Positions 25,131-39,100 are shown, numbered from the stretch's first letter. The stretch is 64,000 bases of DNA from Nageia nagi (GCA_050084985.1 JBITNC010000001.1:172794001-172858000); one strand, 5' to 3'. A program made the numbers and translations. The notes: generated by a model not told the origin, from the sequence alone.

Positions 25131-26709
25131 TTTAGGTATATGACACCCTTTAAAGAACAAGATAGCTTTTCACTTTACCTTTGACCAAGCTTGTAGCAAG
25201 TCAATCAATTACAGGGATGCCTATATACTCAAGCTCAAATTTAGTAATGAGTTCAGATCCAACACAGCTAATTTCTTGTTCCTTTGACAAATGGAATCAA
25301 GGGCATTCAAAAATCAAATTTCTAGCCACAATAAAACTCCAAAATGTTGCTGCTTCCAGCGCTGAATTGAACTTGAACTTGATTACTTTGGTCAAACAAT
25401 TAATGACATGAAATCCATTCGTGAATTTGTGCATGTCTACATGCCAAAATTGTATCCGTCTACACTTTGGCCTGTATAATCAGCCTTGGATAAGGCAGCT
25501 GCACTTGATAACTCACATGCAATACTTTTAGGTGTGCTTCCAATGAAAATTTTCACCCTAGAGAATGAGATGTCAGGTAATAAGAAGAATAAAAAAGAGA
25601 TGCTAGTAGATGACTGGATAGACTCAATATGACTACCAAGTCTTAGCGCTTAATTTCTAGAAAATTAGGTATTTTAGTCATTAATGGTGGAAGGACTTCC
25701 TATATCCAAGTTTTTAATCTTGGTAGATATTCAAACATAAAAGGTGGTGAACAGATATCCAAGATCAAGTTGCCACATAGCATCACATGACCCATGTATG
25801 TATTCAACAAAAATGATTTAAGGCTTAAGCTATGGTGGAACATTCTTTTCAAGTTTCCTTTTTGTCAAGACATTCCCCTCAACCAAATTTAGCTGATTTT
25901 GAAACCAACTAAAGCCGATAGAGAAAAGAAACTATTTGAGAGATTTTCAATGGTTCATTATGTGTATTGGTTCCACATTCTGCCAATACTTGAACAAATT
26001 TAGGCTCAAGTGCAGGAAGGCAGAGCTGGAAGACACTTTAAGGGATCGACATTCCATTTTCATATTTTACCTTTAAATTTCTTTCTTCCCCAACACTTTT
26101 GCAATTTTCTGGCTAAGTGCAGGGTGATCAGAATGCCAGGCACTGTTAGATTTTGATGATCTCAATATGTCATTTTGCAGTTTGTCTCTGCACCTCTTCA
26201 CTTTTAACTTTAAGCAAAATAAGTATTTGTCATCCTCATTTCTGTATTTACCAAGACTAAGGTGACTTTTCATCATCCAATCTTGAAGGTCATTTACACT
26301 TCTGTTTCTGTCAACTTGCTTCCATTTTCTGCTTCCCTGCAGCTCTACCAATACTTAGGAGGATGTTAGAAAGTCCAACAGAACTTAGCAATAACTTCAA
26401 ATGTAATATTCATATGCTAGTTTACCAACAGCCCCTGCAGGCTGCAGCAGAAACAGGACTTAAAAAATGCTGGTGTCAGAGATCATCGTTGTATAATATG
26501 ACTACTATGCATGTTTAGATTTTTTATACCCTACAGTATAGACTAGTTAAAAGCCTTTTTGGGTAATGAACATGAGATTCTTTTCAAGGAAAAAAAATCA
26601 GTTCCCAAAATATATGCCATTTGAAATTTTTTTGGTTTTGAATTCATGCACCTTTAGAACTATTCTACTTTAAGGAAAATGACCATACAACTTATGAATA
26701 TGTCCATAT

Positions 26710-27668
26710 CATAGTTCAAAAAAACGGGGAGACTATTCGCTTTATTTTTTTATTATTCCCATTGAAGCCAGAATTTCCGATTAATCAGCAGGATCAAGGA
26801 TCAATCTTCCGTGATTAATCATGGACCAATTCAGGGGAGTTTTTATTTTGCTGACATGATGATTCTGGATAATTTTTTGCCAATTAATCCTGATATTTTT
26901 GGAAAATATTGGCTGGCTCAGGAAAAAGCACTTTTGTGGTCAAAAGCCAATTTTGACTTCATTTTCTCAATTTTACTTCAGCAAACAAGATCAACAAGTT
27001 TCTAAAAACTTAATCAGCAAAGGAAAACTAGTTATAAGACCCTTCAATCAATTTTTTCTACTTGTTTATAATATATATACTGCTTTTTCTACTTGTTTAT
27101 TTATTTTTCTACTTATTTATCTACTGTTTTTGTTTTACTTATGCCTGGGCTTGTGAATTGTTTTTTCACTTGTTTATCTTCTTTTTTTTACATTGCTTTT
27201 TTATTTTTCTATTGGTTTTTTGCTAACATGGTCACATCTATGTGTTTCAGCTTTTAAGTTGTGGAAGTATAGTTTCATAACTTTATGTTTTATTTTTTAT
27301 TGCAAGATACAAAGCTAAAAATACATACTTTTTCAATAATGTAAGTTTCTCATTTTGGCATCCATATGCTTAATTCTTGGTGAAAAGAAAATCTTTCTAA
27401 TTTTGGACATTCAAAATTTCATATAAAACTCTAAAATGTACATTATACTGTGTTATTAACTTTTATTTGATATGGAATGTTGTGTTATTTGATATGCAAT
27501 GTTGATACTCTCAGAGATAGCTAAAAATGGTTTGTTTAAATGTTCAAATAGGGAAAATCCTCAATTTTTCTTATTTGCCAATTCTTTTGCATATTTTTGG
27601 CCGATTTCCAATTAATCCGAATTCTCTAGCCAAAAGACTTTTTTCCGACTCTGATTTTGGCAGCTATG
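26710..27668. mobile_element. non-autonomous DNA element with CATAG...CTATG ends
   Basis: The left end reads CATAGTTCAAAAAAACGGGG and the right end, on the minus strand, CATAGCTGCCAAAATCAGAG, an imperfect inverted repeat. Between them lie repeated 'attaatc' words and T-rich non-coding sequence. The right two-thirds match 8195-8814. No transposase is encoded and I could not identify a target-site duplication, so the superfamily is uncertain. The CATAG start resembles the left subterminal region at 9336. Confidence 0.5.
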
Positions 27669-27921
27669 ATTATTCTTCAGATTGAGAACAACAAAGAATC
27701 ACTGAATTATTAAGCAAAAATTGCATATTCAGGAATATGCAAGTTTTGCTGAATATGCTGCACTTAACCTAAAAACAGATTTTTTCCTTTATTTTCTGTA
27801 TTATTGCCGAATTGCCAAATATTCTCCACATGGACCTAAACGATTATTGGCCAAAACTCCTTTTTCAAACTATGGTCCATATCAAATTTCAGCATGTAGA
27901 TTGCCTTAACCATTCAAGAAG

Positions 27922-28318
27922 TGAATTCATCCTACATTCATACTGCAATTTTAAACATTTGGTAGTTTGCCTAAGATGTGAAAAATGAATGTAATAGGCA
28001 TATATTTTCTCTGGAATTTGAAATCTTAGGTCTGCAACAGTTCACATATCCACTGGCACATGAAAGGAGTTCACCCTACATTCATACTGACATACGAAAA
28101 GTGAACCTATATATTTTCTCTGAAATTTATAAGTTGAGGTCTGTAACTGTTCACCTATCCACTGGCACAGGAAATGAATTCACCCTAAATTGATTCTGCA
28201 TTTTTAAGCATTTGGTAGTTTGTCTGACATGTGGGAAAAGATTGTAAGAGACATTTATTTTCTCTGAAATTAGTTTGAGGTCTGCAACGGTTCACCTATC
28301 CACTGGCACAGGAAAAGA
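27922..28318. repeat. degenerate tandem repeat, about 145-bp unit, three copies
   Basis: The phrases 'ttca[ct]cctacattcatactg', 'tattttctct' and 'gttcacctatccactggcaca' recur in order three times. The middle copy is shortened to about 108 bp by an internal deletion. Confidence 0.8.
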
Positions 28319-29280
28319 ATATTGTCATAACTATTACATCTTATCTACTTTCCAGTCAAGCAAATGTGAGTTTTGTTTACAGAAATTTTTACTAGACTTG
28401 GAAGTTTTATGATGAAATGACTAGGAGTACAAATCAAATATATCCATATCATACATAGTTAACGTCATGCAAGATGTTTTAGGTATGGATCTGTGATACA
28501 TTTAACTTAGTCCTTGAAACATGACATGGAATTGAGATCTTTGCAAAGACTTGTTTGACACATTCATTGGTTTATGCTTTATAGTAGACTCATTTTGCAT
28601 TACGACTGTAACAATGCTAGTCTCTGAATTACTTGGAAATTTTCTTTTTCATACCAAGTATCTTAATGTCTAAACTCAAAAAACTAGAATCTGGAAAACA
28701 GAAAAAATGATAATTAATGTACTGATTGTGGCTGAGGACCATCTAGAAGGCTGATGCCATAGTTTTGGTTCCTTTGGGACAATGTGGAAGCTATAAGGAA
28801 GTACAAATAATAACAACAAAATAGAAGCTTAGAGATCCAGGATTAGACATTAATATTACCTTGTTACATCAAATATAGAAAAAAAAGAGTTGTGAGGGGA
28901 AAGTTTTGTAGGATATGACACTGTAATACCACTGAAAAGTTATTTCTCAAAATAAATAATATTAACAATTTCATGAAAATTATCCAATGTACAACACGCA
29001 TATTCAGAGTCAACTAGTTAAATTTTTTGAAAAATGGTCATGTGATTATGTATTAAACCAACACGTATATAGGTGCTAGTCTGTAAATAACATCAAAACC
29101 ATTTCATCAACAGTAAAGAAATTCTTGCTATTGTTGTTTCATATGTTTTTATAATCATGAGTAGAGCCCTCGTACTAAATGAAGCTGATATTTTCAACAA
29201 CTGAAATAACTTCCTGAACCAATGGTGCTTCAAACCTCAGCCAAAAACTAAATTCAAAATATCAATTTTGTGGAGATTAC

Positions 29281-29371
29281 CTGGGGTACAGCGCAATCAG
29301 CATGGACAGGGTCCCAAACCACCGAGCAAGAGCAATCCCAGTCATCATTCTGGACTTCACTGAGGGGAGCT
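29281..29371 (-). CDS. PHD-finger protein gene, exon 4
   Basis: The minus strand shows acceptor 'catatctacag' then A-GCT-CCC, completing an arginine codon (AG|A) from exon 3. The exon reads RAPLSEVQNDDWDCSCSVV and then WDPVHADCAVPQ, ending with CAG|GTAATC. The DDWDC and WDPxHADCAVPQ words are hallmarks of the C-terminal module of plant PHD-finger proteins of this type. The Cys and His residues suggest a second metal-binding or compact fold (inference). Thirty whole codons plus one base; it ends in phase 0, matching the putative exon 5. Confidence 0.9.
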
Positions 29372-29627
29372 CTGTAGATATGACCAGTAATACCAAGGAT
29401 AAAACAACTTTAGACCAAAGTGACTTCAAAACCCTAACTCTTTCTAGTTGTTTGCATCTTAATAGTATCGAAGGCTCCTGTGTTATTCAAAGAAATCCAT
29501 ATTTTCAAATATGAAAACAATCTCTATTATACTAAAACATTTCAGCAAAACAAAAAAAGTTATCATAAGCATGGTCAAGTACTGATATAATAATGGACTA
29601 ACTATAATTCAATGTATGATAAATTAG

Positions 29628-29652
29628 ATGTATGTATATGTATGTATGTATA
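29628..29652. repeat. ATGT microsatellite
   Basis: Short run of imperfect (ATGT)n. Confidence 0.9.
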
Positions 29653-29699
29653 AAATTCTGATTATACCTGTATAATGGTGTATTTTTAAATTCCTTTTC

Positions 29700-31280
29700 A
29701 AGGATATGTGTATTAATTATAAACTTAATTAATACATTTAGTTTTAACCCATTATATTGTAGGCTCATACTTGTGACGTGCCCATGCATTTCATGTCACA
29801 TACTTCCCATCAATTATATCTCTTTTAAGGCACTCCAAGCATATGTTTGCTTCACAAGAAGCTACCTATCGACCTTTGGCCTGTAAAAGGCACACCACTA
29901 ATTAATGTTATTACCTTATTGTTATTATTCAGATTATAAACCTCAGCAATATTGATCTTTATCAAAATTAAATAAAAATGGAAGAAAAGGCAAATACAAA
30001 AAGAAAATGAAAACATCTGCAGAAAAATTATGAGAAAAGGCAAATGTATCTCTATCCTTTACTATTCTATTTTTCTTCTATTAGTTTTGTTGTTTTGCAA
30101 GATTATCTTCTCCATTGCAGCCTCTCATAGCTTGCATGTTTCGCATAGCTTGCACGTCTCGCAATCTTCCATGCACCCTGTGCCAGGTGACCACCATCTG
30201 TGTATTTTGGAACCTCTTGTAGCTCCGCATGTCTTGCAACTTCCCATGCGTCTTGCACCTCATGACCACCATCTATGAGTCTCGCAACCATAATGCGACC
30301 TCATGGGCCACACGAATGGCTGACTTCCTTTCTGAGTCCACATTTGCATCCAATCCACACAAACCCCAACATCCAACCTCGTAGACCATGCAGCTCCTCT
30401 TCGACTCCATGTCCACCTAAACCATTTGAACCATCCACCTATGCATCCCTAAGGTCCGAATGTCTGAAACCATCATCTTGACAACAGAAGTTTTGGTTTA
30501 GCATACACAAGCTTCAGTCTCAACTCATCATATACAAGCTTCAATTCTGCCTAGCAATCTCAGGTTTCAATTCTACTCAACTAACACAGGCTTCCACTCA
30601 AGCATTCACTAGTTTCCACACAGCGTACACTAGTTTCCGCTCAGCATACACAGGCTCACCAACCAGTCTGGTATCCTATAAATTATGTAACTGTAACTGT
30701 ATCAGATTGCATAATTGTAATAGCGCAACTATAACTGCTTGTTAGAGTTTGCAATGTCTATCAATCAGACTGTGCAACAGTAAGTCACCCACCCTGTGAC
30801 TACATGCGTATCCTGGCTGATAATCGTAGTCAGACCAATGTCTATCAATCAGACTGTGCAACAGTAAGTCACCCACCCTGTGACTACATGCTTATCCTGG
30901 CTGATAATTGTAGTCAGACCTCATGGATCAAAACATATCTCCACGTAGCATAATTGCAACTCCACTCAACGGTTTCAAAAAAACAGATAAAATCACTTCA
31001 GAAATTGTTGGATACACAGAATGGCATCATATTCTCCCTGAATGATCGAGTAAATGATGGCAGCTGACACATTATGGAACTTTAAAACAAGATACAGGTA
31101 GTTACTATCGCTCAGTTGAAAACTGAAAACACAAAACAGTCTCTTCATAACAACCCCAATTTCTGATTCAAAATCTCAAGAATTTGGGAACCATAAGCTG
31201 CCCTCCTGGCTGAACAGGAACACCTTAGTGAGGAATCCACATAACAGAGCTGAAAATTAGTTGATCAACTATCATGGGAA
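29700..31280. other. intron 3, unassigned repeat-rich sequence
   Basis: From about 30118 to 30290 the words 'catagcttgca[tc]gt', 'cttgcaacttccatgc' and 'gaccaccatctatg' recur degenerately. From about 30500 to 30650 the phrases 'acaagcttca' and 'cactagtttcc' recur. The sequence is more CA-rich than its surroundings. No conserved protein was found. It may be the 5' region of the LINE that follows or a separate element. Confidence 0.45.
30753..30920. repeat. 84-bp tandem duplication
   Basis: Copies 30753-30836 and 30837-30920 differ at two positions (gcgtatcc/gcttatcc and aatcgtag/aattgtag). Confidence 0.95.
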
Positions 31281-31286
31281 CAGGTA

Positions 31287-34200
31287 GTGGCCGAGAAGAA
31301 GTGTTCCCTTCCTTCAGTTGAGCTTGCAGTTCAAGCTAAGTTTGAAGAGGAAAGAGTCTGCAACGCTAAGGCCATCAATTTTAGGGTTCATAGGATAACC
31401 AAACCAACAGATCCGCTTCAAGCAAGCAATACCTTCATTCAAAACACTTACAAGTTAACAGACATCACTTTAGAGAAAGAATAGGTCTCTCTCAACTCTA
31501 CATCAGTCATACACTTTAAGAATGCCAAAGAGCGTATGAAGAAATTAAGGGCCAAAAGAAAACCATTCAACCTCCAGGACAAGATCTTTCTTGATGAGGA
31601 TCTTACATGACTACAAGTTGATGAATTGTAGAAAGCCAAAGAATAGGTAGCAACAGCTAGAAAAGCCAACAAATGGGTAGTAATCTGTAACATTTGTGCA
31701 ATCATTAGGGACTCCCCTCCCCATGGGTGGTCCAAGCCCTTACCTCCCAAATGACTCTTTTGGCAAGGGAAAGGGGCAAGGGAGGACCAAGAAGATTGCC
31801 ATAGCTTGTTGGAATTGTAACAATATGATATGGTCTACCCCTGGATTCCTCACAGAAATGATTAAAGGGCATGATACTATACGTGTATGTGAGACACATG
31901 TGAGCCCCGAGCAAGCCTTACCACCCATTATTACGTATTTGTGGCAATCCACCTGTCAACAATCCACACGCCACTTTGGGGGGTTCAGAAGGTTAGGAGG
32001 AGCTGCTACTCTTATCTAGGACAGACTCCAAGGCTCTCTCATGCTGGTATCTTAAAATATCCACTCCAAATTATAATGGATAAAACTTCACCATCACCCA
32101 CCTCTTCAAGACGTTTTTATTGCCATCTACTTCCCCTCAACCACATCCAATTTTGCTATCCACACAAATAGCTCCCATACCGAGACCTTTATGAGGGCAT
32201 CACTAGGCATGTGACAATAGGAGAGGTGTTTTTATTATGGAACTTTAATGCCCATAGTACCTCTATACAGGTTTCTCTCCACGACATCATAGCAAATGAG
32301 ATACAAACCAAAGAATTAGATCTCAAGGACCTTGGTATTGTTAGAACCTCCATTGACACATAGGTTACAACATATTGGAAGCATCTTCTAGAGTTGGGAG
32401 AATCCAACATGCTCATTATGCTCAATGGGTTGCCTTGCTTTATAGACTTGAGAGGGTTCACCTGCTTCATTCACAACAACAGAACCAATGTCGTGGATTA
32501 TGCTCTTTCTTCCACCACCCTCATCTTGTTCATTTCTTATTTCAATGTATCTTATCACCCTCCCACCATTAGCGATCACTCCATACTCTCACTCACTATC
32601 TTCATCTCTATTCCCCCTATTACTCCACCATGCCCTTTCTCCACTCTCACCCCCAAGTTACTATAGAATTTGACTACAACTATTCCACTACCTATATGGA
32701 CCACTTGTCTTAGATTCTCCCTAGGCTTTCGTCTCTCCTTATATTTGTTGACCACTCAACCTTCATAGTACAAGCAATTTGAACAATTGCCCCCACACCA
32801 TCCACCCCCTCCTCACCCACAACCCCCAAGTCACTATCCCAAAAACATTTGGTATGATGAGGATTGTAAATTTGATCACAATCACCTCCTACAAAGATTA
32901 CGTGTTGCTTCTTCAAAAGAAGAAATGCCTTTTCCTCCATCAGTTTAGGTTGGATCTCATTTACTCCCTCTGCCACCCCCCCAAAACCTTCTAATGTCTT
33001 CTCCTCCCCAAAGACTAGGCTGATCACGGAATCAATATTTCCACTTGGACCTTTCATGCCTCATCCCTCTATATAGCATCCCCAATCAACCTCCTACTAC
33101 AGCCCCTTTCCCCTATTTCCTGCTCCTTCTTCTCTATTGAGCTTATAAGGCAAACCATTAGAAAACTTTGCACGATCAAAGCAATAAAATTGGATGGCTT
33201 ACCAACAAAATTCCTGAAGCATGGTATTGAATCACTTGCTATGCCCCTTACCAATCTCTTCAACCTCATTGTCTGCTTAGATTTTTCTAACTCTTGGACC
33301 CAACATATCATTCAACCCATTCAAAAGACGAGAGACCCCATGAACCCACCAATTACAAGACCATCATGATTGGACATGTCTTTGCTAAGATTTATACCAC
33401 AGCATTAGACTTGCTTATTTCACATAGGTTGGAGTAGGGACATAGGGCTATAAGCCAAGCTGGTTTAAGGCAACACCACCAAAACACAAATCATATCCTA
33501 GTCCTAAATCATATCCTAGTCCTAAATCATATCCTAGTCCTAAATCATATCCTAGTCCTAAATACCATTATTAAAGATGCACATTTCAGATATTCAAGAG
33601 TTTATTAATGCTTTGTTGACTTCTATAAAACTTTTGACATCGTTGCTCAATATTTGCTACTTAAGAAGCTTCAATTGGTTGCCATTTATGGGCAACTTTT
33701 GGTGGTAGTAACGTGGGTGTATGAGACAATGACAAGCCGATTTCACTCTTCCCAAGGGCTTTCAAACAACATTCCCAACACAATAGGAGTGAAATAAGGT
33801 TGCCTTCTTTCTTTGACACTCTTTGGGATCTTCATAGATGAATTTGAGTCATTTATCCAAGAACACAGACATGATGAGGATGATTGCCTACTTCAACATA
33901 GGATGATTCCTATCCTCCTCTTTGTCGATTATGTTATCCTTCTAGCCTTAACCCTCGAGGGGCTTCAACATCATCTCAATGCATTACCCGCTTTTTGTAA
34001 CTATCTAGACCAAGGTTATGGTGTTTAATACTATCGTAAAGGTTCTCTCATCTTCACTTCCATCTATAGGGGTGAGAGATAGAGATCACCACCTTATTTA
34101 TACTTAGGGGTTCTCTTCATAGGACCCATCTTTGGATCACCCAAGCCCATGTTTGTAAGGGGTATGCAGCTCTTTCTTTACTTGTGCAAAGTTATTTTGA

Positions 34201-35490
34201 AGCACATTTCCAAGATATTCCAATAAATATGAAAATCTTCGATGCCTTAGTCAAGTTGACTATAGCCTATGGTTCAAAGATCTAAGGTCTTAATTTTGGC
34301 CGATTGATTGGCCTCATGTTGAGCGAGTGCAAACACTTTTTCTTCGAAGATTCATTCAATGCAAGAGCACGATCCACCACGTAGTTATCTTGGAAGAGTT
34401 TGGGGCCTCACCTCTTCAACTCGAGATCATCTTCAAGATCACCACCTATCTTCAAAGGGTCCACGCTATGGGAGATAGCCCTTCGAGATGTAGACAATAT
34501 ACCTACCTAGCTTTACGCTCCTTGATGGACCTCTCATTAAGCCCTCAAGTGGGACAAAGGGGTTGGGATTCTCATGTTTCTACACTCTTTGCCAACGTTC
34601 AATTATAAACTTTCCCCCTTATTCCTCATCACCTCCTATCTTAGAATAAGAAGGAGAAGATACTAAACGAGATCCGAAAGGAAATCAATCTCCAATACAC
34701 AAGCTGCACATCGATCTCCCCCACCACCCCTCTCCTTCAAGTTATCTTTTTATCATGAGCACTTTCTTAGATACAAGACACATGAATAATCCCCCCACAA
34801 TACCTTCAAAGAACTAAAAACCCTTCACCACTTTATCTTTTAATGTTCCACCTACCATGAGATCCAAGGCATGTTTCACCACATTTCAAAGACAACCCAC
34901 GATCTCGATCAACCTTTTTTAGATACCTAGACCATGGATGTTTTGCATTATACATTCAAGGTTCAACTCAATTTCGCCAACAAAGGAGCTCTCCTCCAAG
35001 CAACTATCGTCCTCCACACTCTCAGCCCAGCATGACATACTTCACCAGCATAGATGGAAAGAAGGGGAAAATCGAACAAAACCATCATACACCGAACTAC
35101 TCAGTCAGAGATAAGGCCACTAGACAATGCACCCACATGTCTTCATGAATTCAATAAGTGATGGACAAAGACACACCACTGACTTTCTTAGCAAAGATTC
35201 TTAAGCCTCGAATGTTAGGAGATTCTAGTGTTTGGGGTCTAAGGTGAGCACCCCTTAGGGCTGCCTCCCCCTTTTCTTTCTCTATCCTTTCAAAGAACAC
35301 TACACACAGTTTGGTTGGGATGGACTACTTCCTTCCCACTCTTTTTGACCCACTTCTTGGGTTGTGAAACTGTATTTACTTTTGTTTCCTTCCTTTTATC
35401 TGGCATGTTTGCCCTCTCGATTGGTATTATTGTGGTGTTCTTTTCACAATCCCTTGGGTCATCTATCATCCATTGTGGACATTAACAACA
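31287..35490 (+). pseudogene. LINE (non-LTR retrotransposon) ORF1-EN-RT remnant
   Basis: This is a nearly full-length but broken LINE in intron 3, antisense to the host gene. ORF1-like segments at 31287-31720 include KIFLDEDLT and ANKWVVICN. An endonuclease-like start (ACWNCNNM...IRVCETHVS) lies at about 31798-31910. Reverse transcriptase pieces run from about 33160 to 34030: LDGLPTKFLKHG, NYKTIMIGHVFAKIY, a region corresponding to DFYKTFD, and FVDYVILLALTLEGL, where the usual YADD-type catalytic motif has become FVDY. A C-terminal block, RVQTLFLRRFIQCKS...EEFGASPLQLE, lies at about 34325-34430. Stops and frameshifts are frequent. The 3' end is placed near 35490 by loss of coding similarity and an A/T-rich tail, so it is approximate. 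Confidence 0.8.
33489..33560 (+). repeat. 18-bp in-frame repeat, four copies, inside the LINE RT
   Basis: The unit 'aatcatatcctagtccta' is repeated four times without error and encodes NHILVL each time. Confidence 0.95.
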
Positions 35491-35689
35491 TGTCATTTCA
35501 TTTTTAAATCTCCATAATCATTTTTAAATCTCTATTATTAAAATTAAGAACTTCATTATAGTGGGGATGTCAACAAGATTTTCTACGATCAATTTCCTTG
35601 ATTCTTGTTTAACAATATTTTCAAACTCATCAAAAGTAGCTGTATTTGGCACAATAGACACTCCTATCTTGTGTTCTAGTTCCGTTTGA

Positions 35690-35980
35690 AATGGTACAAT
35701 AACTAGCACATCAACAATCGTTACACATTTTGTTCAATCTCTTTGACAGGAATAAAATTGGTGGCCACCACGACAATTTCTTTGTTAATAATTTGACCTT
35801 GTAGATCAGCATTTTCAGACACATTTTAAGTGTGATACCGGTACAATAACTTGCACATCCACAATTGTTACACATTTAGTTAAATCTCTTTGCCAGCAAT
35901 AAAATTGGTGGCTTCCATGACAATTTCTTTGCTGATAATTTGACCTTGTAGATCAGCATTTTCAGACACATTCAAAGCAG
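35690..35980. repeat. tandem repeat, about 146-bp unit, two clear copies
   Basis: The blocks 'aat[ct]gttacacattt', 'aataaaattggtggc' and 'tttgaccttgtagatcagcattttcagacacatt' recur about 146 bp apart. A third, strongly diverged copy seems to follow at about 36000-36110. The 166-codon open frame at 36130-36630 just beyond has no recognised motif. Confidence 0.85.
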
Positions 35981-36110
35981 TTGTTTCACACTAGTAAAAT
36001 GTTTTGCACTTCAACATTCAATACAGATTGCTTTGATTCAATCTCTTGGTATGTGGTATGAAATTAGTGGTCTTCATTATTGGCCAAGTATTTGTTAATA
36101 ATTAGACTTT

Positions 36111-39100
36111 CCTTCTGTTGTGAGAATTTGTGTTCTTCTTTAAGACTTTCAACTCCAATAAAAGAATTTGGTTATGTTTTGTTAAAGCAAAGCAATCTCT
36201 TTATTGTTATTGGACAAAACTTTATCATCATTGTGCACAATTTCTTTGTGATGGATACCCTTCTCTATTAACTATTATGACAATGGTATTGCAATTTCAC
36301 AAATTAGCATTCCAAATCTTTAATATTAAAATTTTCTCATTCCATCAATTCAGTCAAACCTTGTTGACAATGTTTTTCAGACAAATTCATCTCTATTTTC
36401 CCATATATTTCTCAGATCACACTTTATTTTCCAGGTCAGCCCTATTCATATATTTAGACTGTGCCAGTATGTATTCAAGATTGGCTGCACCAGTTTGCAT
36501 TATTGTTTGCACCATTTCACATGACAAATCACACCCTTTCAAATATTGGAGTGCAAATTTTAGCAACTCAAGTTACACTCTTTCACATGTTGGATCAAAA
36601 ATTTTGAATTTTGCAGAAGGTAGATGCTGATTGGATGTCATGTAAGAGTAATGTGAGAGTAGAATGGGTGATCACCGGTGTCAAAAGCATTCATTAAAGT
36701 TTTATACATGGTGATTATAGTTAAACCAAAAAGAAAGTTGTCCAAGTTGAACTCCAATCGCAAACCAAAATATGAACCATAACTCAAGAGCATGGTAATA
36801 ATGCCACTTATAAAGTGTCAAGGGATCAATACATCTCTCAGGAGATATCTACAAACAATTCATTATATACAATACAATGCCCCAGATATACCAATAAATT
36901 ACTTACACTAAAGGGGAGATGCATAAAATAATATCCAAGAGTTAACCTAAAAACTCAAGACCTGTGACTTGTCCTACGTACTTCTTGATTAATTAAGCTT
37001 TAACAGGTTATTGTATAATTAAGGTATATATAATCTATTTTGATATAAGATTAAGTCACATGAAACTTGGAAAGGGATGCCATTTACAAAATGAGAATGT
37101 CTTTGCAACCATAAGCCTTAAAACCCCTTCGAAGGAAATGGATATTTATAATGTTACAGCCTCAAATTCTAACACTAGAAGTTAAATTAGATTTCCTCTT
37201 GACCCAGCAATGGTAAATGGGGGCATTAGAGACACTAAGCAATATTTGCAAGAGAATGAAAGGGAAAAACTTATCCTAAGGCCTAGCAGGGTTAAAAGGG
37301 TGCTTAAAAATGTATTTTAAACATTGTTATATGGTAATATATGACCCATCAAAGTAAGGAAAAAAAGAGGTTTATTTCTCATAAGAAAATTAAAGGATAT
37401 GACGAAAAAAGGAATTAGAAAAGTCATCTTCTTGAAAAGGAAAAGAAACAACTCAAATCCAAAGAAAATACTCCGAAAAGGGTAAACAAATGTGATTGCA
37501 ATTAATATTATATAGTATTTTCAGATTTCTGCGTTGACAGTATTAAAGTTTCTATTGTAAGGTGAGGGAAAAGCATGATCATGGTTGTTTTGTTTCAAAT
37601 CTGATTCTACTTATTGGATTTGGATGGAGTCTTAGAGAAAGATCGTTTTTAAAATATCATGGTTGATACTGCTCTAGATGGAAGAGACGAAATACTTGCT
37701 CTGCAATATCAAGTAGGCTCACAAAAGTTGCAAGGAGTATAAGCATGGGAAGTGGAAAATTCCAGCTAGAGATGGTAGGGATGAGCCAAGACTAGTGTGT
37801 TGTTATCAACAATTATTTATTTACGCTCAAAGGTGCTAAGGATAATCCTCTTGTACTCATGGGATTACACCATAAGGATGTGAGTCATCTATGAACCATT
37901 AGAGGATATAGATGGCAATGAATCAAAATGAGGCTCATCTTGCTGTGATAATCTCCTTGGAAGGTATGTGATATGATCATTTCCCTAATGATTTGATGTA
38001 CATGCTAGCTGAAAAGTTTGATTTTCCTTATGTCTGCATTTATGTCCTGCAAGTATATTAACTCTTCTATAACAACGGTTTCTTGGTATTTTATGTTTCA
38101 AGTTTAAAATCTGATCTGTAACATAAAGAAATATAAATTAAAAACAAATATTTATACAAAATTAACTAAAGTTAAGAAATGAATGAAAAGCAACAATTTA
38201 ATCAGCTAAAACACTAAATGCTGAAAGGTATCTTTATAAGATGGTGTTAACAGTTATACATATCATACCAATGACCTCTGAAATTGCCAAAGTTAGGAAC
38301 AGAACAAGATGACCCAACTCCAACAACAAGTGCTTGAAAAAGATGTCTACAATCCTAACCCCATCTTTTGCTTCCCTGTTATTTACAGAAAACCGAACAC
38401 AATTGCTTGGTTTGTTTGATCCCAATTTGCCATCATTTTTTATTTATTTTTCCCTCACCATAGAGCCGTTTTTAAATGTAAAATATTTCTTATTAAGGTC
38501 AATTGTGTGAAACCCATCTGGACCTTGTGCTAGACCTATGTAACCCATCAAAATATCCAAATTTAGACTAGTCTCTAGTAAAAACCCTGGGAATGTTTGG
38601 TAACACGTGCACAAAAGTTTAGAAATGCCTTGGAAACGTTAGGAAGCAACCCCTTAAATGTTAGGAAATGTCTGAAGTCTTAGAGAACATGTTTATGAGA
38701 GTTTCTGATAAGTTTCTAAGGAATTTCCATTTCGAAACATTTTCAAAATGGGGAAATGGGGGCAACATAATAGTTTCCTGTAACGTATATATAAGATTAC
38801 AATATAGCTTAAACTCGTAAATTGGAGACTAGAATTCCACAGCTCATCTATTCCACATTCTTTACTCTTATTGGAGGCTCGATGAAACCATTTAAATAGA
38901 TGTTTTTGTTTGTTAAATAATGAGTTAAAAATATATAGTGAGAAGTATTGCATGCATAATGATACATGTTATATGTCTGACTTTTGCAAGTAAATAGAAA
39001 TACACATGGAGCATAATATAGGTATCATATTCAAGAATGGAAAAGTCAAAATTATCAGATCTACAAAAGCAAAAAATATTTTTCACAGCAAATAGTATAG
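36111..39100. other. intron 3, unassigned part
   Basis: No recognisable coding or transposon sequence was found. Confidence 0.45.

Noticed and set aside
36130-36630. 166-codon plus-strand open frame
   Set aside because: No family motif, no conserved neighbours, low-complexity AT-rich composition; it lies beside a degenerate tandem repeat.
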